Below are positions 1-6,859 of a stretch of DNA of 48,224 nt, one piece after another; position 1 is the stretch's first letter; each line of letters starts with the position of its first letter. Source of the stretch: Salinisphaera sp. Its GTDB lineage: Bacteria > Pseudomonadota > Gammaproteobacteria > Nevskiales > Salinisphaeraceae. The position numbers were made by a program, and so were the translations under genes. Below the pieces are notes generated by a model. The model was not told the DNA's origin, did no database searches, and saw only the letters and a list, made by a program, of their open reading frames with translations. The DNA lies in NCBI RefSeq assembly GCF_002729955.1, contig NZ_PBYA01000043.1, positions 1 to 48,224 on the forward strand, in the 5' to 3' direction.

Positions 1-501
1 CCCTATGTGTATCTGTCCACGGTCACGCGCCCGCTGGCCGAGGCCGGCTACTACGTCTACCCGGTGGCGGTCGTAGACGCGTTCATGAAGGAAAACGGGC
101 TGTCGGAACCGGCGGAAATGCAGTCGGTACCGCTGAACAAGATCGACGAAGTGATCGGCCCCGATGCGGTGCTTTATGCCACGATCGAGGACTGGGGCCA
201 GAAATTCCATGTGCTGTCGTCGGACACCACGGTGGACGTATCGCTGCGCCTGATCGACACCGAGACCGGCACCCTGCTCTGGGACGGCAAGGCACGGGCG
301 ATCGAAGGCTCCAACAACAATCAGGGCGGCCTGCTGGCCGCGGTGATCGTGGCCGTGGTCGAACAGATCGTGGATACCAGCGCCGATCGCACCCGCGAGG
401 TCTCGCGCATGGCCAACGTCAACATGGTTGCCGACCAGAGCGACGGGCTACCGCTTGGGCCCTACAACCCCGAGCACGTCACCGACCCGCGTCGCCAGTA
501 G
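1..501 (+). CDS. GNA1162/DUF799 family lipoprotein, 5'-truncated
   Basis: The reading frame is open from the first base, so the N-terminus, including any signal peptide and lipobox, lies outside the window. The visible 166 residues match the conserved core of the DUF799 (GNA1162) family: STVTRPLAEAGYY-VYPVAVVDAF, then GPDAVLYATIEDWG, then a LRLIDTETGTLLWDGKA segment. Family members are periplasm-facing outer-membrane lipoproteins, usually encoded last in a three-gene set with a CsgG/LpoB-like protein and a DUF4810 lipoprotein. Those partners would be upstream, off the window. A hairpin follows the stop codon. The molecular function is not established. Confidence 0.85.
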   Translation, partial: PYVYLSTVTRPLAEAGYYVYPVAVVDAFMKENGLSEPAEMQSVPLNKIDEVIGPDAVLYATIEDWGQKFHVLSSDTTVDVSLRLIDTETGTLLWDGKARAIEGSNNNQGGLLAAVIVAVVEQIVDTSADRTREVSRMANVNMVADQSDGLPLGPYNPEHVTDPRRQ

Positions 502-511
502 TCACGAACTT

Positions 512-538
512 GCACGCGGCCATGGCGTGGCCGCGTGC
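512..538 (+). terminator. Perfect 11-bp hairpin after the DUF799 gene
   Basis: GCACGCGGCCA (512-522) pairs with TGGCCGCGTGC (528-538) across a 5-nt loop, starting 10 nt after the stop codon. No T-run follows, so it is not a classical intrinsic terminator. It may still end or protect the DUF799 transcript. Confidence 0.45.
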
Positions 539-579
539 CGCAGGCTAAATTGATGGCTGGCTTGAACCACGAAAACGCC

Positions 580-1002
580 ATGCTCATCCGAATTGCCACG
601 ACCCTGTCGCTCGCCCTGCTGGCGAGCGCCTCCTTCGCCGCCGAATCAACGGCCGCCGATATCGATGCCGCCCGCGCCGATGGCACCGGTAATATCGAAA
701 TATCGGAAAAATTCGCCCAGCTCGACCGCAACGGCGACGGGCGGCTTACCCGCGAGGAAGCCGAGGCCGACTATACGATCGGCCATCTCTACGACTCCTT
801 CGATACCTCGGCGACAATCGAAGGCGGCACCACCGAGAATTCGGGCCGGGGCATCACCCTGGAACAGTTCGAAGCCGGCATGCAGGCACTGGCCAGCGGT
901 GGGGTGATCGGCCCCTCGGCCTCGGGCGGCGAGACGATCCTGGTTTTCCCCGACGGCACCATGGAGCGGGTCAAGGGCACGGGCATCCAGACCGGCAACT
1001 GA
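580..1002 (+). CDS. Secreted EF-hand domain protein
   Basis: This is a 140-residue protein. I chose the ATG at 580 because it gives a clean signal peptide (MLIRIATTLSLALLASASFA, cleavage after SFA); an in-frame GTG at 535 would add 15 polar residues. One canonical EF-hand loop is visible at residues 49-60 (D49-x-N51-x-D53-G-x-L56...E60), so periplasmic calcium binding is likely. A second region, LEQFEAGMQAL, resembles an EF-hand helix without a loop. The C-terminus is short and polar (VFPDGTMERVKGTG). The gene lies 78 bp after the DUF799 gene and converges with the acyl-CoA dehydrogenase operon. The partner is unknown. Confidence 0.75.
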   Translation: MLIRIATTLSLALLASASFAAESTAADIDAARADGTGNIEISEKFAQLDRNGDGRLTREEAEADYTIGHLYDSFDTSATIEGGTTENSGRGITLEQFEAGMQALASGGVIGPSASGGETILVFPDGTMERVKGTGIQTGN

Positions 1003-1059
1003 ACCGGCCTGCAAAGGCTTCACGGGCCCTGTCGAGGACCGTACGCCGCCCAAACGAAC

Positions 1060-1088
1060 AAAGCCGCCGGTGTTCGACCGGCGGCTTC
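1060..1088. terminator. Bidirectional intrinsic terminator between convergent genes
   Basis: AAGCCGCCGGT (1061-1071) pairs with ACCGGCGGCTT (1077-1087) around the loop GTTCG. On the minus strand the stem is followed by TTGTTCGTTTG, a weak T-rich tail suited to ending the acyl-CoA dehydrogenase transcript. It may also serve the EF-hand gene. Confidence 0.7.
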
Positions 1089-1113
1089 GTTGGCCCGGTG
1101 ATGACGGCGCGCG

Positions 1114-2211
1114 TCAGTAACCCTTGGCCCGGGCGAAACGCTCGGTACAGAAGTTGGCATCGCCGAACAGTTCGCTGGCCGCCCGCGCGCGTTTCATGAA
1201 AAAGCCGATATCGAACTCGTCGGTCATGCCCATGCCGCCATGCATCTGCACGCCTTCGGCACTGGCCAGCCGCGCGGTCTCCGCCGCCCGGGCCTTGGCC
1301 GCCAGAATCTGCAGTGAGGCATCTTCCGCGCCGGCATCGAAGGCTGCCAGGGCCTGGAAGGCCATGGCTTCGCTGATTTCGATCTCCACCGACAGATGGG
1401 CGGCCCGGTGCTGCAGCGCCTGAAACGCGCCAATGCGTTGGCCGAACTGCTTGCGCTCGGATAGATAGCCCAGTGTGCGTTCGAACACCGCACGCGCCAG
1501 ACCGACCAGCTCCATGGCCAGAATCGCACGGCCGGCGTCGAGCACTGCATCCAGGGCGTTCGCATCGCCGTCGAGCAACTCGGCTTTGGCACCATCGAAG
1601 CGCACGTCCGCCATGCTGCGCGTATCCAGCGACACGACCGGTGTTGTCGCCACGCCGGCATCGCCTGCCTCGACCGCGAACAGGCGCGGCGTGCCGTCGA
1701 GCATCGCACTCACCAGTAGCACGTCGGCATTGGCGGCATCGAGCACGAGCGTCTTGGCACCGCTTATCGTGTAGCCATCACCCGTCGACTGGGCTTCGGT
1801 GGCCACGCGTTCCGGGCGATGCTTGGCGCTTTCGTCAAGGGCCAGCGCCGCGATCAGCTCGCCGCCGGCGATCGACCCGAGCCAGCGGCCTTTCTGTTCG
1901 TCGTTACCGCCCCGGCCGATCGCGATCGCGGCCAGTACCGCCGTGGAAAGAAACGGCGTCAGGGCCAGGCGGCGGCCGACTTCGCGTGCCACCAGGCCCG
2001 CGCTCACCAGTCCAAAATCCATACCGCCCTGGTCTTCCGGCACCAGAATGCCGGTCAGGCCGGATTCGACCATCGCCTGCCAGAGCTCGTGATCGTAATC
2101 CTGGCCGTGGCTGCCGCCGCGAATGGCGCGCAGCGTGTCCACGCTCGCCTTGTCGGCAAAGATACGCTCGGCCAGATCCGCGAGCATCTGTTGTTCTTCG
2201 TTCAATATCAT
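1114..2211 (-). CDS. Acyl-CoA dehydrogenase, smaller subunit-type (365 aa)
   Basis: The whole length fits the acyl-CoA dehydrogenase flavoprotein family. The N-terminal helical domain begins MILNEEQQMLADLAERIF. A middle beta domain contains GYTISGAKTLVLDAANADV. The C-terminal helical domain carries RKQFGQRIGAFQALQHRAAH and ends with QMHGGMGMTDEFDIGFFMKR. Its start lies 12 bp after the stop of the larger acyl-CoA dehydrogenase, with GAGG upstream, so the two are co-transcribed and probably translated together. Adjacent small and large genes of this type are known to form alpha2beta2 dehydrogenases in actinobacterial steroid side-chain degradation. That role here is inference; the substrate is unknown. 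Confidence 0.92.
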   Translation of the reverse strand: MILNEEQQMLADLAERIFADKASVDTLRAIRGGSHGQDYDHELWQAMVESGLTGILVPEDQGGMDFGLVSAGLVAREVGRRLALTPFLSTAVLAAIAIGRGGNDEQKGRWLGSIAGGELIAALALDESAKHRPERVATEAQSTGDGYTISGAKTLVLDAANADVLLVSAMLDGTPRLFAVEAGDAGVATTPVVSLDTRSMADVRFDGAKAELLDGDANALDAVLDAGRAILAMELVGLARAVFERTLGYLSERKQFGQRIGAFQALQHRAAHLSVEIEISEAMAFQALAAFDAGAEDASLQILAAKARAAETARLASAEGVQMHGGMGMTDEFDIGFFMKRARAASELFGDANFCTERFARAKGY

Positions 2212-2223
2212 GGGGATGCCTCG

Positions 2224-3411
2224 CTAGCCTTTGGGAAGTTCGAGAACGGCCGAGGAGATGATGCCGAGCATGATCTCCGAGGTGCCGCCTTCGATCGAGT
2301 TGCCTTTGGAACGCAGCCATTCGCGGGCATAGCGCCCACCGTGGGTGCGTTCGCTCTCCCATTCCAGGCCCTGGCCACCCATGGCATCCATCATCAGGTT
2401 GTAGCGACGCTTGTTGAGCTCGGTACCGTAGTACTTGAGCATGGCCGAGCGCGCGCCCACGCCCTCGCCGGCCTCGGCCTTGGCACGGGTATGCTCGACC
2501 AGGGTACGAAACGCCATTGCATCGATTTCCAGGCGTGCGACATCGGCCCGCAGCATCGGGTCGTCGAGGCGCCCGTTCTCGTCGGCGCCGACGGCTTCGA
2601 GCGCCATCTTCGCCAGATCGCGACCCTTGAGCAGACCCGGCGGCTCGCCGCCGATGTTGTCGCGCTCGTGGGTGAGCAGATACTTGGCGATCGTCCAGCC
2701 CTGGTTGAGCTCGCCGACCAGGTTGTCGCGCGGCACACGCACGTCGTCAAAGAAGGTTTCGCAGAACGGCGATTCACCCGAGATCAGCTGAATGGGCCGC
2801 GTCGATACGCCCGGGCTTTCCATATCCAGAAGGATGAAGGAGATGCCGGCCTGCTTCTTGGCATCCGGGTCGGTGCGCACGAGGCAGAACATCTTGTCTG
2901 CGCGGTCGGCATACGACGTCCAGATCTTGCGGCCGTTGACCACGAAATGGTCGCCGTCGATTTCCGCGGAGGTTTTGAGGCTGGCCAGATCCGAGCCGGC
3001 ATTGGGCTCGGAATAGCCCTGGCACCAGCGGATTTCGCCACGGGCGATCGCCGGCAGATGTTCGCGCTTCTGCTCTTCGGAGCCGAACTTGAGCAGCGCC
3101 GGGCCCAGCATCCAGAAACCGAAGTTGCTGACCGGGCTGCGCGCATTGATACGCTTCATTTCCGACTTGAACACGTCGTGCTCGGCCGGCGTCATGCCGC
3201 CGCCGCCGTATTCCACCGGCCAGGCCGGCGCAGTCCAGCCTTTCTCGACCATGCGCTCGAACCAGACCCGCTGCGCCTCGGAAGAGAATTCCCACTGGCG
3301 GCCACCCCAGACATGCTCCTTGTCCGAAGCCAGCGGCTGGCGCATCTCCGGCGGGCAGTTTTCTTCCAGCCAGGACCGAACCTCGGCCCTGAACGCCTCC
3401 ATATCGCCCAT
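2224..3411 (-). CDS. Acyl-CoA dehydrogenase, larger subunit-type (395 aa)
   Basis: First gene of the two-gene operon. The ATG at 3411 is supported by AGGTGATG just upstream. The N-terminal helical domain contains FERMVEKGWTAPAWPVEYGG. The family signature QGYSEPNAGSDLASLKT and the beta-domain segment KIWTSYADRADKMFCLVRTD follow. The C-terminus has KGNSIEGGTSEIMLGII. Its IEGGTSE element replaces the IYEGT of the MCAD type, so the catalytic base cannot be assigned by eye. It should catalyse alpha,beta-dehydrogenation of an acyl-CoA using FAD, possibly together with the downstream smaller protein. A PsrA-like palindrome sits 21-33 nt upstream of the start codon. Confidence 0.93.
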   Translation of the reverse strand: MGDMEAFRAEVRSWLEENCPPEMRQPLASDKEHVWGGRQWEFSSEAQRVWFERMVEKGWTAPAWPVEYGGGGMTPAEHDVFKSEMKRINARSPVSNFGFWMLGPALLKFGSEEQKREHLPAIARGEIRWCQGYSEPNAGSDLASLKTSAEIDGDHFVVNGRKIWTSYADRADKMFCLVRTDPDAKKQAGISFILLDMESPGVSTRPIQLISGESPFCETFFDDVRVPRDNLVGELNQGWTIAKYLLTHERDNIGGEPPGLLKGRDLAKMALEAVGADENGRLDDPMLRADVARLEIDAMAFRTLVEHTRAKAEAGEGVGARSAMLKYYGTELNKRRYNLMMDAMGGQGLEWESERTHGGRYAREWLRSKGNSIEGGTSEIMLGIISSAVLELPKG

Positions 3412-3426
3412 GCATCACCTTTTTTA

Positions 3427-3457
3427 TTCGTGAAACGAAGTTTCGTGAAACCGAAGT
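3427..3457. promoter_or_regulatory. Tandem repeat with PsrA-like operator upstream of the acyl-CoA dehydrogenase operon
   Basis: TTCGTGAAACGAAGT (3427-3441) is followed directly by TTCGTGAAACCGAAGT (3442-3457). Inside is the palindrome GAAAC-GAA-GTTTC (3432-3444). Pseudomonas PsrA, a TetR-family fatty-acid sensor, binds [G/C]AAAC-N2-4-GTTT[G/C], which this matches with N3. The position, immediately upstream of a fatty-acyl catabolic operon, supports a repressor operator. The regulator itself is not in the window. Confidence 0.5.
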
Positions 3458-3504
3458 ATCTGGCCGCTACGGCCACCGGTCAACCGTTCGCGCGGTAGCG
3501 ATCG

Positions 3505-4473
3505 TTACCGCGAGCGGGCCGAATGATCGGCCATATGCGCCCCGCGTTCGCCCGCCGGGCGCGGGCCGTGCACCGTCGTATCGTCCTCGACCTGGTATTC
3601 CATCTGGGCGTTGAATTCCGCCCCCACCAGCACGGTCACGACCGTCACGTAGATCAGCGTCAACAGGATCACGACCGCGCTAAGCGAGCCATACAAGGCG
3701 GTATAAGAATTCGAATAGGCCATGAACCACGAAAACGCCAGCGACCCCACCGTCCAGAACGTGACCACGACGCCCGCACCGGCGCTCACCCAGCGCCAGC
3801 GCGGCGGCCGCCGGTCGGGCGCCCAGCGATACAGTGCTGCCAGACCAAGCAGCAGAATCAGTCCACCCACCGCCATGCCAGCCGCGCGTACCGCTTCCAC
3901 CTGCCAGAGGCTCCAGCCCAGACGCGATGCCGTTACCGGCAGCCCGATCGCCAGAATCGCGGTGAACATCAGGCCCAGGATGACGCCGATCGCCACGAAC
4001 AGCGACTTGAACAGCCGCCACCAGGTGCCGCGTTCGCTGTCCTCGTGGTAGGCAGTGTTGAGCGCCAGCAGCAATGCCGCCACACCCTGCTGGGCACACC
4101 AAATGGCCACGACCAGGCTGAACAAGCCGGCTGCGACCAGTTTGGCCAGCGAGCGGCTGGACACGGATTGCATCTGATCAACCAAGGACAGCACCACGTC
4201 GGCCGGCACGAACCCCTGCAGCGCCTGCATGTCCTTGACCATCGCCTGGGGATCGGCGATCAACCCATAGAACGCCACGAATGCCGCCAGCGCGGAAAAC
4301 ACCGCGAACAGGGCCAGAAATGACACCCCCGCCGCGGTGATGGTCATATCGTGGCGGCTGAACTCGCGGCTGCCCCGAACCACGATCCGCCACCAGCCAC
4401 GCCAGCCGATCTGTACCGGGCCCCGGGCGTTGACGGCGCCGCCATGCGGTCGGACTTGATCGGGTTCGGACAT
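3505..4473 (-). CDS. YihY/BrkB family inner-membrane protein
   Basis: The 322-residue protein has the YihY/BrkB (UPF0761) layout. An N-terminal cytoplasmic segment (GWWRIVVRGSREFSRHDMTI) leads into about six membrane segments. These include AAGVSFLALFAVFSALAAFV, ALLLALNTAYHEDSERGTWW and SYTALYGSLSAVVILLTLIY, typical of the family. The C-terminus is polar and ends in HMADHSARSR. The family was first called ribonuclease BN in error; it is now treated as a membrane protein of uncertain, perhaps transport, function. It is transcribed away from the thioesterase gene and ends 93 bp before the acyl-CoA dehydrogenase start, so it could read through into that operon. Confidence 0.9.
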   Translation of the reverse strand: MSEPDQVRPHGGAVNARGPVQIGWRGWWRIVVRGSREFSRHDMTITAAGVSFLALFAVFSALAAFVAFYGLIADPQAMVKDMQALQGFVPADVVLSLVDQMQSVSSRSLAKLVAAGLFSLVVAIWCAQQGVAALLLALNTAYHEDSERGTWWRLFKSLFVAIGVILGLMFTAILAIGLPVTASRLGWSLWQVEAVRAAGMAVGGLILLLGLAALYRWAPDRRPPRWRWVSAGAGVVVTFWTVGSLAFSWFMAYSNSYTALYGSLSAVVILLTLIYVTVVTVLVGAEFNAQMEYQVEDDTTVHGPRPAGERGAHMADHSARSR

Positions 4474-4586
4474 AGGCGAGTACGTTGGCAGGCGCCACGC
4501 TGCGGATACGACTCAACCGCGATGGCGCAGAACAATCATGGCAGCATAACCGGCCATCCACTTCATGAATATCGGCGCGGGGCGAA

Positions 4587-5375
4587 ATGGCCAACGACAC
4601 GGGACCATCGGTTTTTCGGCGCGATGGCGACTATTTCGTCGCCACGGATCTGGCCCGCGGGCCGTGGGATGCGCAGGCCCTGCACGGCGGCGCGCCGGCT
4701 GCGTTGCTCGCCCATGTGGCCGAACAGACCGCCGGCCACGATTTCTTACTTGCCCGATTGACGTTCGAGTTGAGCCGCCCTGTGCCGCTTGCTGCCCTGC
4801 AGGTTCGTGCCGAGGCCAGCCGCGGCCGCAGCGCTCGCCGGGTCACGCTGCAGATCGAACACGACGGCGCCGTGGTCGGCCGTGCCATCGCGCTGATGCT
4901 GCGCGAACAGCCCGTCGCGGTACCCGAAGTGCACGCAGACACGCTTTTGCCCCCGCCTGAGCAATGCAGTGCCGGATTCGAAACGCCCGGCATGCCCAGC
5001 GGCGCGTTCTTTCACGATCAGGCCATGGAGATTCGCGTGGCCACCGGCAGCACCCGCGAACCGGGCCCGGCCGCGGCCTGGTTTCGTCCCCGCGTAGCGC
5101 TGATCGAAGGCGTGACAAGCAGTGCGGCCATGCGGGCCGCGGCTGCATCGGACTTCGGCAACGGCTTGAGCTGGGTGCTGCCCTTTGACGACTATCTGTT
5201 TACCAACACCGATCTCACCGTCTATCTACACCGCCTGCCGGTGGGCGACTGGATCGGCGTGGATGCGCAGACCATCGCCCAGCCCAACGGCGTGGGGCTG
5301 AGTAGTTCCACGCTCTACGACGCGCGTGGCCGTATCGGCATGGCCCACCAGAATCTGCTGATTCGCCAGCGCTAG
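4587..5375 (+). CDS. Acyl-CoA thioesterase family protein (double hot-dog)
   Basis: The 262 residues fit the TesB-like tandem hot-dog thioesterases. The first half begins with ARGPWDAQALHGGAPAALLA, the family's hot-dog helix motif, followed by RLTFELSRPVPLAALQVRAE. The second half contains AAWFRPRVALIEG and LSWVLPFDDYLFTNTDLTVY, ending in GLSSSTLYDARGRIGMAHQN. The ATG is preceded by GGGGCGAA. It would hydrolyse an acyl-CoA to free acid and CoA in the cytoplasm. The neighbourhood (acyl-CoA dehydrogenases, medium-chain reductase) fits lipid catabolism. Substrate chain length cannot be read from the sequence. Confidence 0.85.
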   Translation: MANDTGPSVFRRDGDYFVATDLARGPWDAQALHGGAPAALLAHVAEQTAGHDFLLARLTFELSRPVPLAALQVRAEASRGRSARRVTLQIEHDGAVVGRAIALMLREQPVAVPEVHADTLLPPPEQCSAGFETPGMPSGAFFHDQAMEIRVATGSTREPGPAAAWFRPRVALIEGVTSSAAMRAAAASDFGNGLSWVLPFDDYLFTNTDLTVYLHRLPVGDWIGVDAQTIAQPNGVGLSSSTLYDARGRIGMAHQNLLIRQR

Positions 5376-5405
5376 CCCGCCGCCGGTCGGATGCAATAGA
5401 CCGAA

Positions 5406-5415
5406 CGAACGTTCG
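5406..5415. promoter_or_regulatory. Small palindrome upstream of the reductase gene
   Basis: CGAACGTTCG is a perfect 10-bp palindrome in the 111-bp gap before the reductase start. It lies inside a wider repeat, GAACGAACGTTCGATTTCG. It could be a half-site array for a repressor; no regulator is assigned. Confidence 0.25.
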
Positions 5416-5486
5416 ATTTCGCTTGCCGCCATGCGCACGAGCTTCTAAGGTGCATCGCACATATTTCTTCAAACCGCGATACCGCC

Positions 5487-6494
5487 ATGAATTCGACCGA
5501 TCAGAATCGTCAGTTCCGTCTCGCCGAGCGTCCGCAGGGCCTGCCCAAGCAAAGCGACTGGGAATTGGTCAGCGAAGCCATCGCCGATCCCGGCGACGAC
5601 GAGATCCTCGTTGCCGTCGAGTACATTTCCCTGGACCCGGCCATGCGCGGCTGGATGAACGCCGGCAAGTCCTATATCAAGCCGGTGGAAATCGGTGAAG
5701 TAATGCGTGCAGGCACCGCCGGCACGGTGCTCAAATCCAACCATGCCGACTTTGTCGAAGGCGACAAGGTCACCGGCAACTTCGGGGTCCAGACCCATGC
5801 CGTGGTGGCCGGCAAGGATGCCCGCAAGGTGGATACCCGCCTGGCCGAACTGCCGGCCTATCTCGGCGTGCTGGGCATGCCGGGCATGACCGCCTATTTC
5901 GGCCTGCTGGATGTCGGCGGCGTGGCCGAAGGCGAAACCGTTGTCGTCTCGGCCGCCTCGGGCGCGGTGGGCGCGCTGGTCGGCCAGATCGCCAAGCTCA
6001 AGGGCGCGCACGTGGTGGGCATCGCCGGCGGCCAGGAGAAGTGCAGCTATGTCACCGACGAGCTCGGCTTCGACGCTGCCATCGACTACAAGAACGAAAA
6101 CGTCTACAAGGCGATGAAGCAGCACTGCCCCAAGGGCATCAACGTGTTCTTCGACAACGTCGGCGGCGAGATTCTGGACTTCGCCTTGGCCAACCTTGCG
6201 CTCAACGGGCGTATCGTCATCTGTGGCGCGATCTCGCAGTACAACGCCACCGACGGCATGTACGCGCCCCAGAACTACATGTCGCTGCTGGTCAATCGTG
6301 CCCGCATGGAAGGCTTCGTGGTGTTCGACTATGCCCATCGCTACGGCGAAGCCGCCAAGGCACTGGCCGGCTGGCTGTCCGAAGGCAAGATCAAGCACCG
6401 CGAGGATATCGTCGAAGGCTTCGAAACCTTCCCCGATACGCTGCTCAAGCTCTTTGAAGGCAGCAACTTCGGCAAGCTGGTGCTCAAGGTCTAG
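5487..6494 (+). CDS. NADP-dependent medium-chain oxidoreductase, CurA-like
   Basis: The 335-residue protein belongs to the zinc-independent MDR branch (leukotriene B4 dehydrogenase / curcumin reductase CurA type). The N-terminal GroES-like domain has LDPAMRGWMNAGKSYIKPVE. The Rossmann domain has SAASGAVGALVGQIAKLKGA for the nucleotide, followed by CSYVTDELGFDAAIDYKNEN. The substrate-side motif NVFFDNVGGEILD and the C-terminal NFGKLVLKV are family-typical. No structural or catalytic zinc cysteines are present. It should reduce the alpha,beta-double bond of enones with NADPH. The natural substrate is unknown. Confidence 0.92.
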   Translation: MNSTDQNRQFRLAERPQGLPKQSDWELVSEAIADPGDDEILVAVEYISLDPAMRGWMNAGKSYIKPVEIGEVMRAGTAGTVLKSNHADFVEGDKVTGNFGVQTHAVVAGKDARKVDTRLAELPAYLGVLGMPGMTAYFGLLDVGGVAEGETVVVSAASGAVGALVGQIAKLKGAHVVGIAGGQEKCSYVTDELGFDAAIDYKNENVYKAMKQHCPKGINVFFDNVGGEILDFALANLALNGRIVICGAISQYNATDGMYAPQNYMSLLVNRARMEGFVVFDYAHRYGEAAKALAGWLSEGKIKHREDIVEGFETFPDTLLKLFEGSNFGKLVLKV

Positions 6495-6859
6495 GACATG
6501 TCGTCTTGAGATAAGGCGGCGCATCAGCGGCCCGCGCCTTGCCTGACACGCCCGATGCGGGCAATGCGACGTCATATCTCATGACGACAAGCCCTGGCAC
6601 CCGGCCACGCAGTCGCCCCGAAGCGAACACGTTTCGGGGCGACTGATGCCAGTCCGCGTTCGCTAGGAACGTTGGCCATTCCCGCACGGCCGAGGCGCGC
6701 ACGACCGGGCAAGCTCGATGTAGCGGCTGATCGTCGGCATCCGGCAAGGTCGTCAAGCCGCGCCAGGCGAGCTAGAGTTGCGCAGACAGCCACGCCATCT
6801 GCCTGCATGACCGACCAACCGACCCGTGGCAAACATCGAGCGACAGGCCGCGCGCGCCC
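6495..6859. other. 365-bp non-coding gap with two strong dyads
   Basis: I find no convincing gene here. Two structures stand out. One is an element at 6499-6589 closed by a 15-bp inverted repeat (listed separately). The other is a 13-bp stem CAGTCGCCCCGAA (6610-6622) / TTCGGGGCGACTG (6633-6645) with a 10-nt loop and no T-tail, which may terminate the reductase transcript. Confidence 0.5.
6499..6589. repeat. Folded 91-bp element with 15-bp terminal inverted repeats
   Basis: TGTCGTCTTGAGATA (6499-6513) and TATCTCATGACGACA (6575-6589) are inverted repeats with one mismatch. Between them lie AAGGCG...CGCCTT and the tight hairpin GCCCG-ATG-CGGGC, so one strand could fold as an outer stem with two inner arms. 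It may be a REP/MITE-like element or a structured RNA. No second copy was noticed in the window. Confidence 0.4.

Noticed and set aside
1819-3498. 559-codon open frame on the plus strand
   Set aside because: It lies antisense to two clear acyl-CoA dehydrogenase genes. Such long shadow frames are common in G+C-rich DNA, and the translation is unlike any protein family.
563-3740. Identical 18-mer TGAACCACGAAAACGCCA at 563-580 and 3723-3740
   Set aside because: One copy spans the EF-hand gene start and the other lies inside the BrkB coding region, with no further similarity on either side. Chance is the best explanation.
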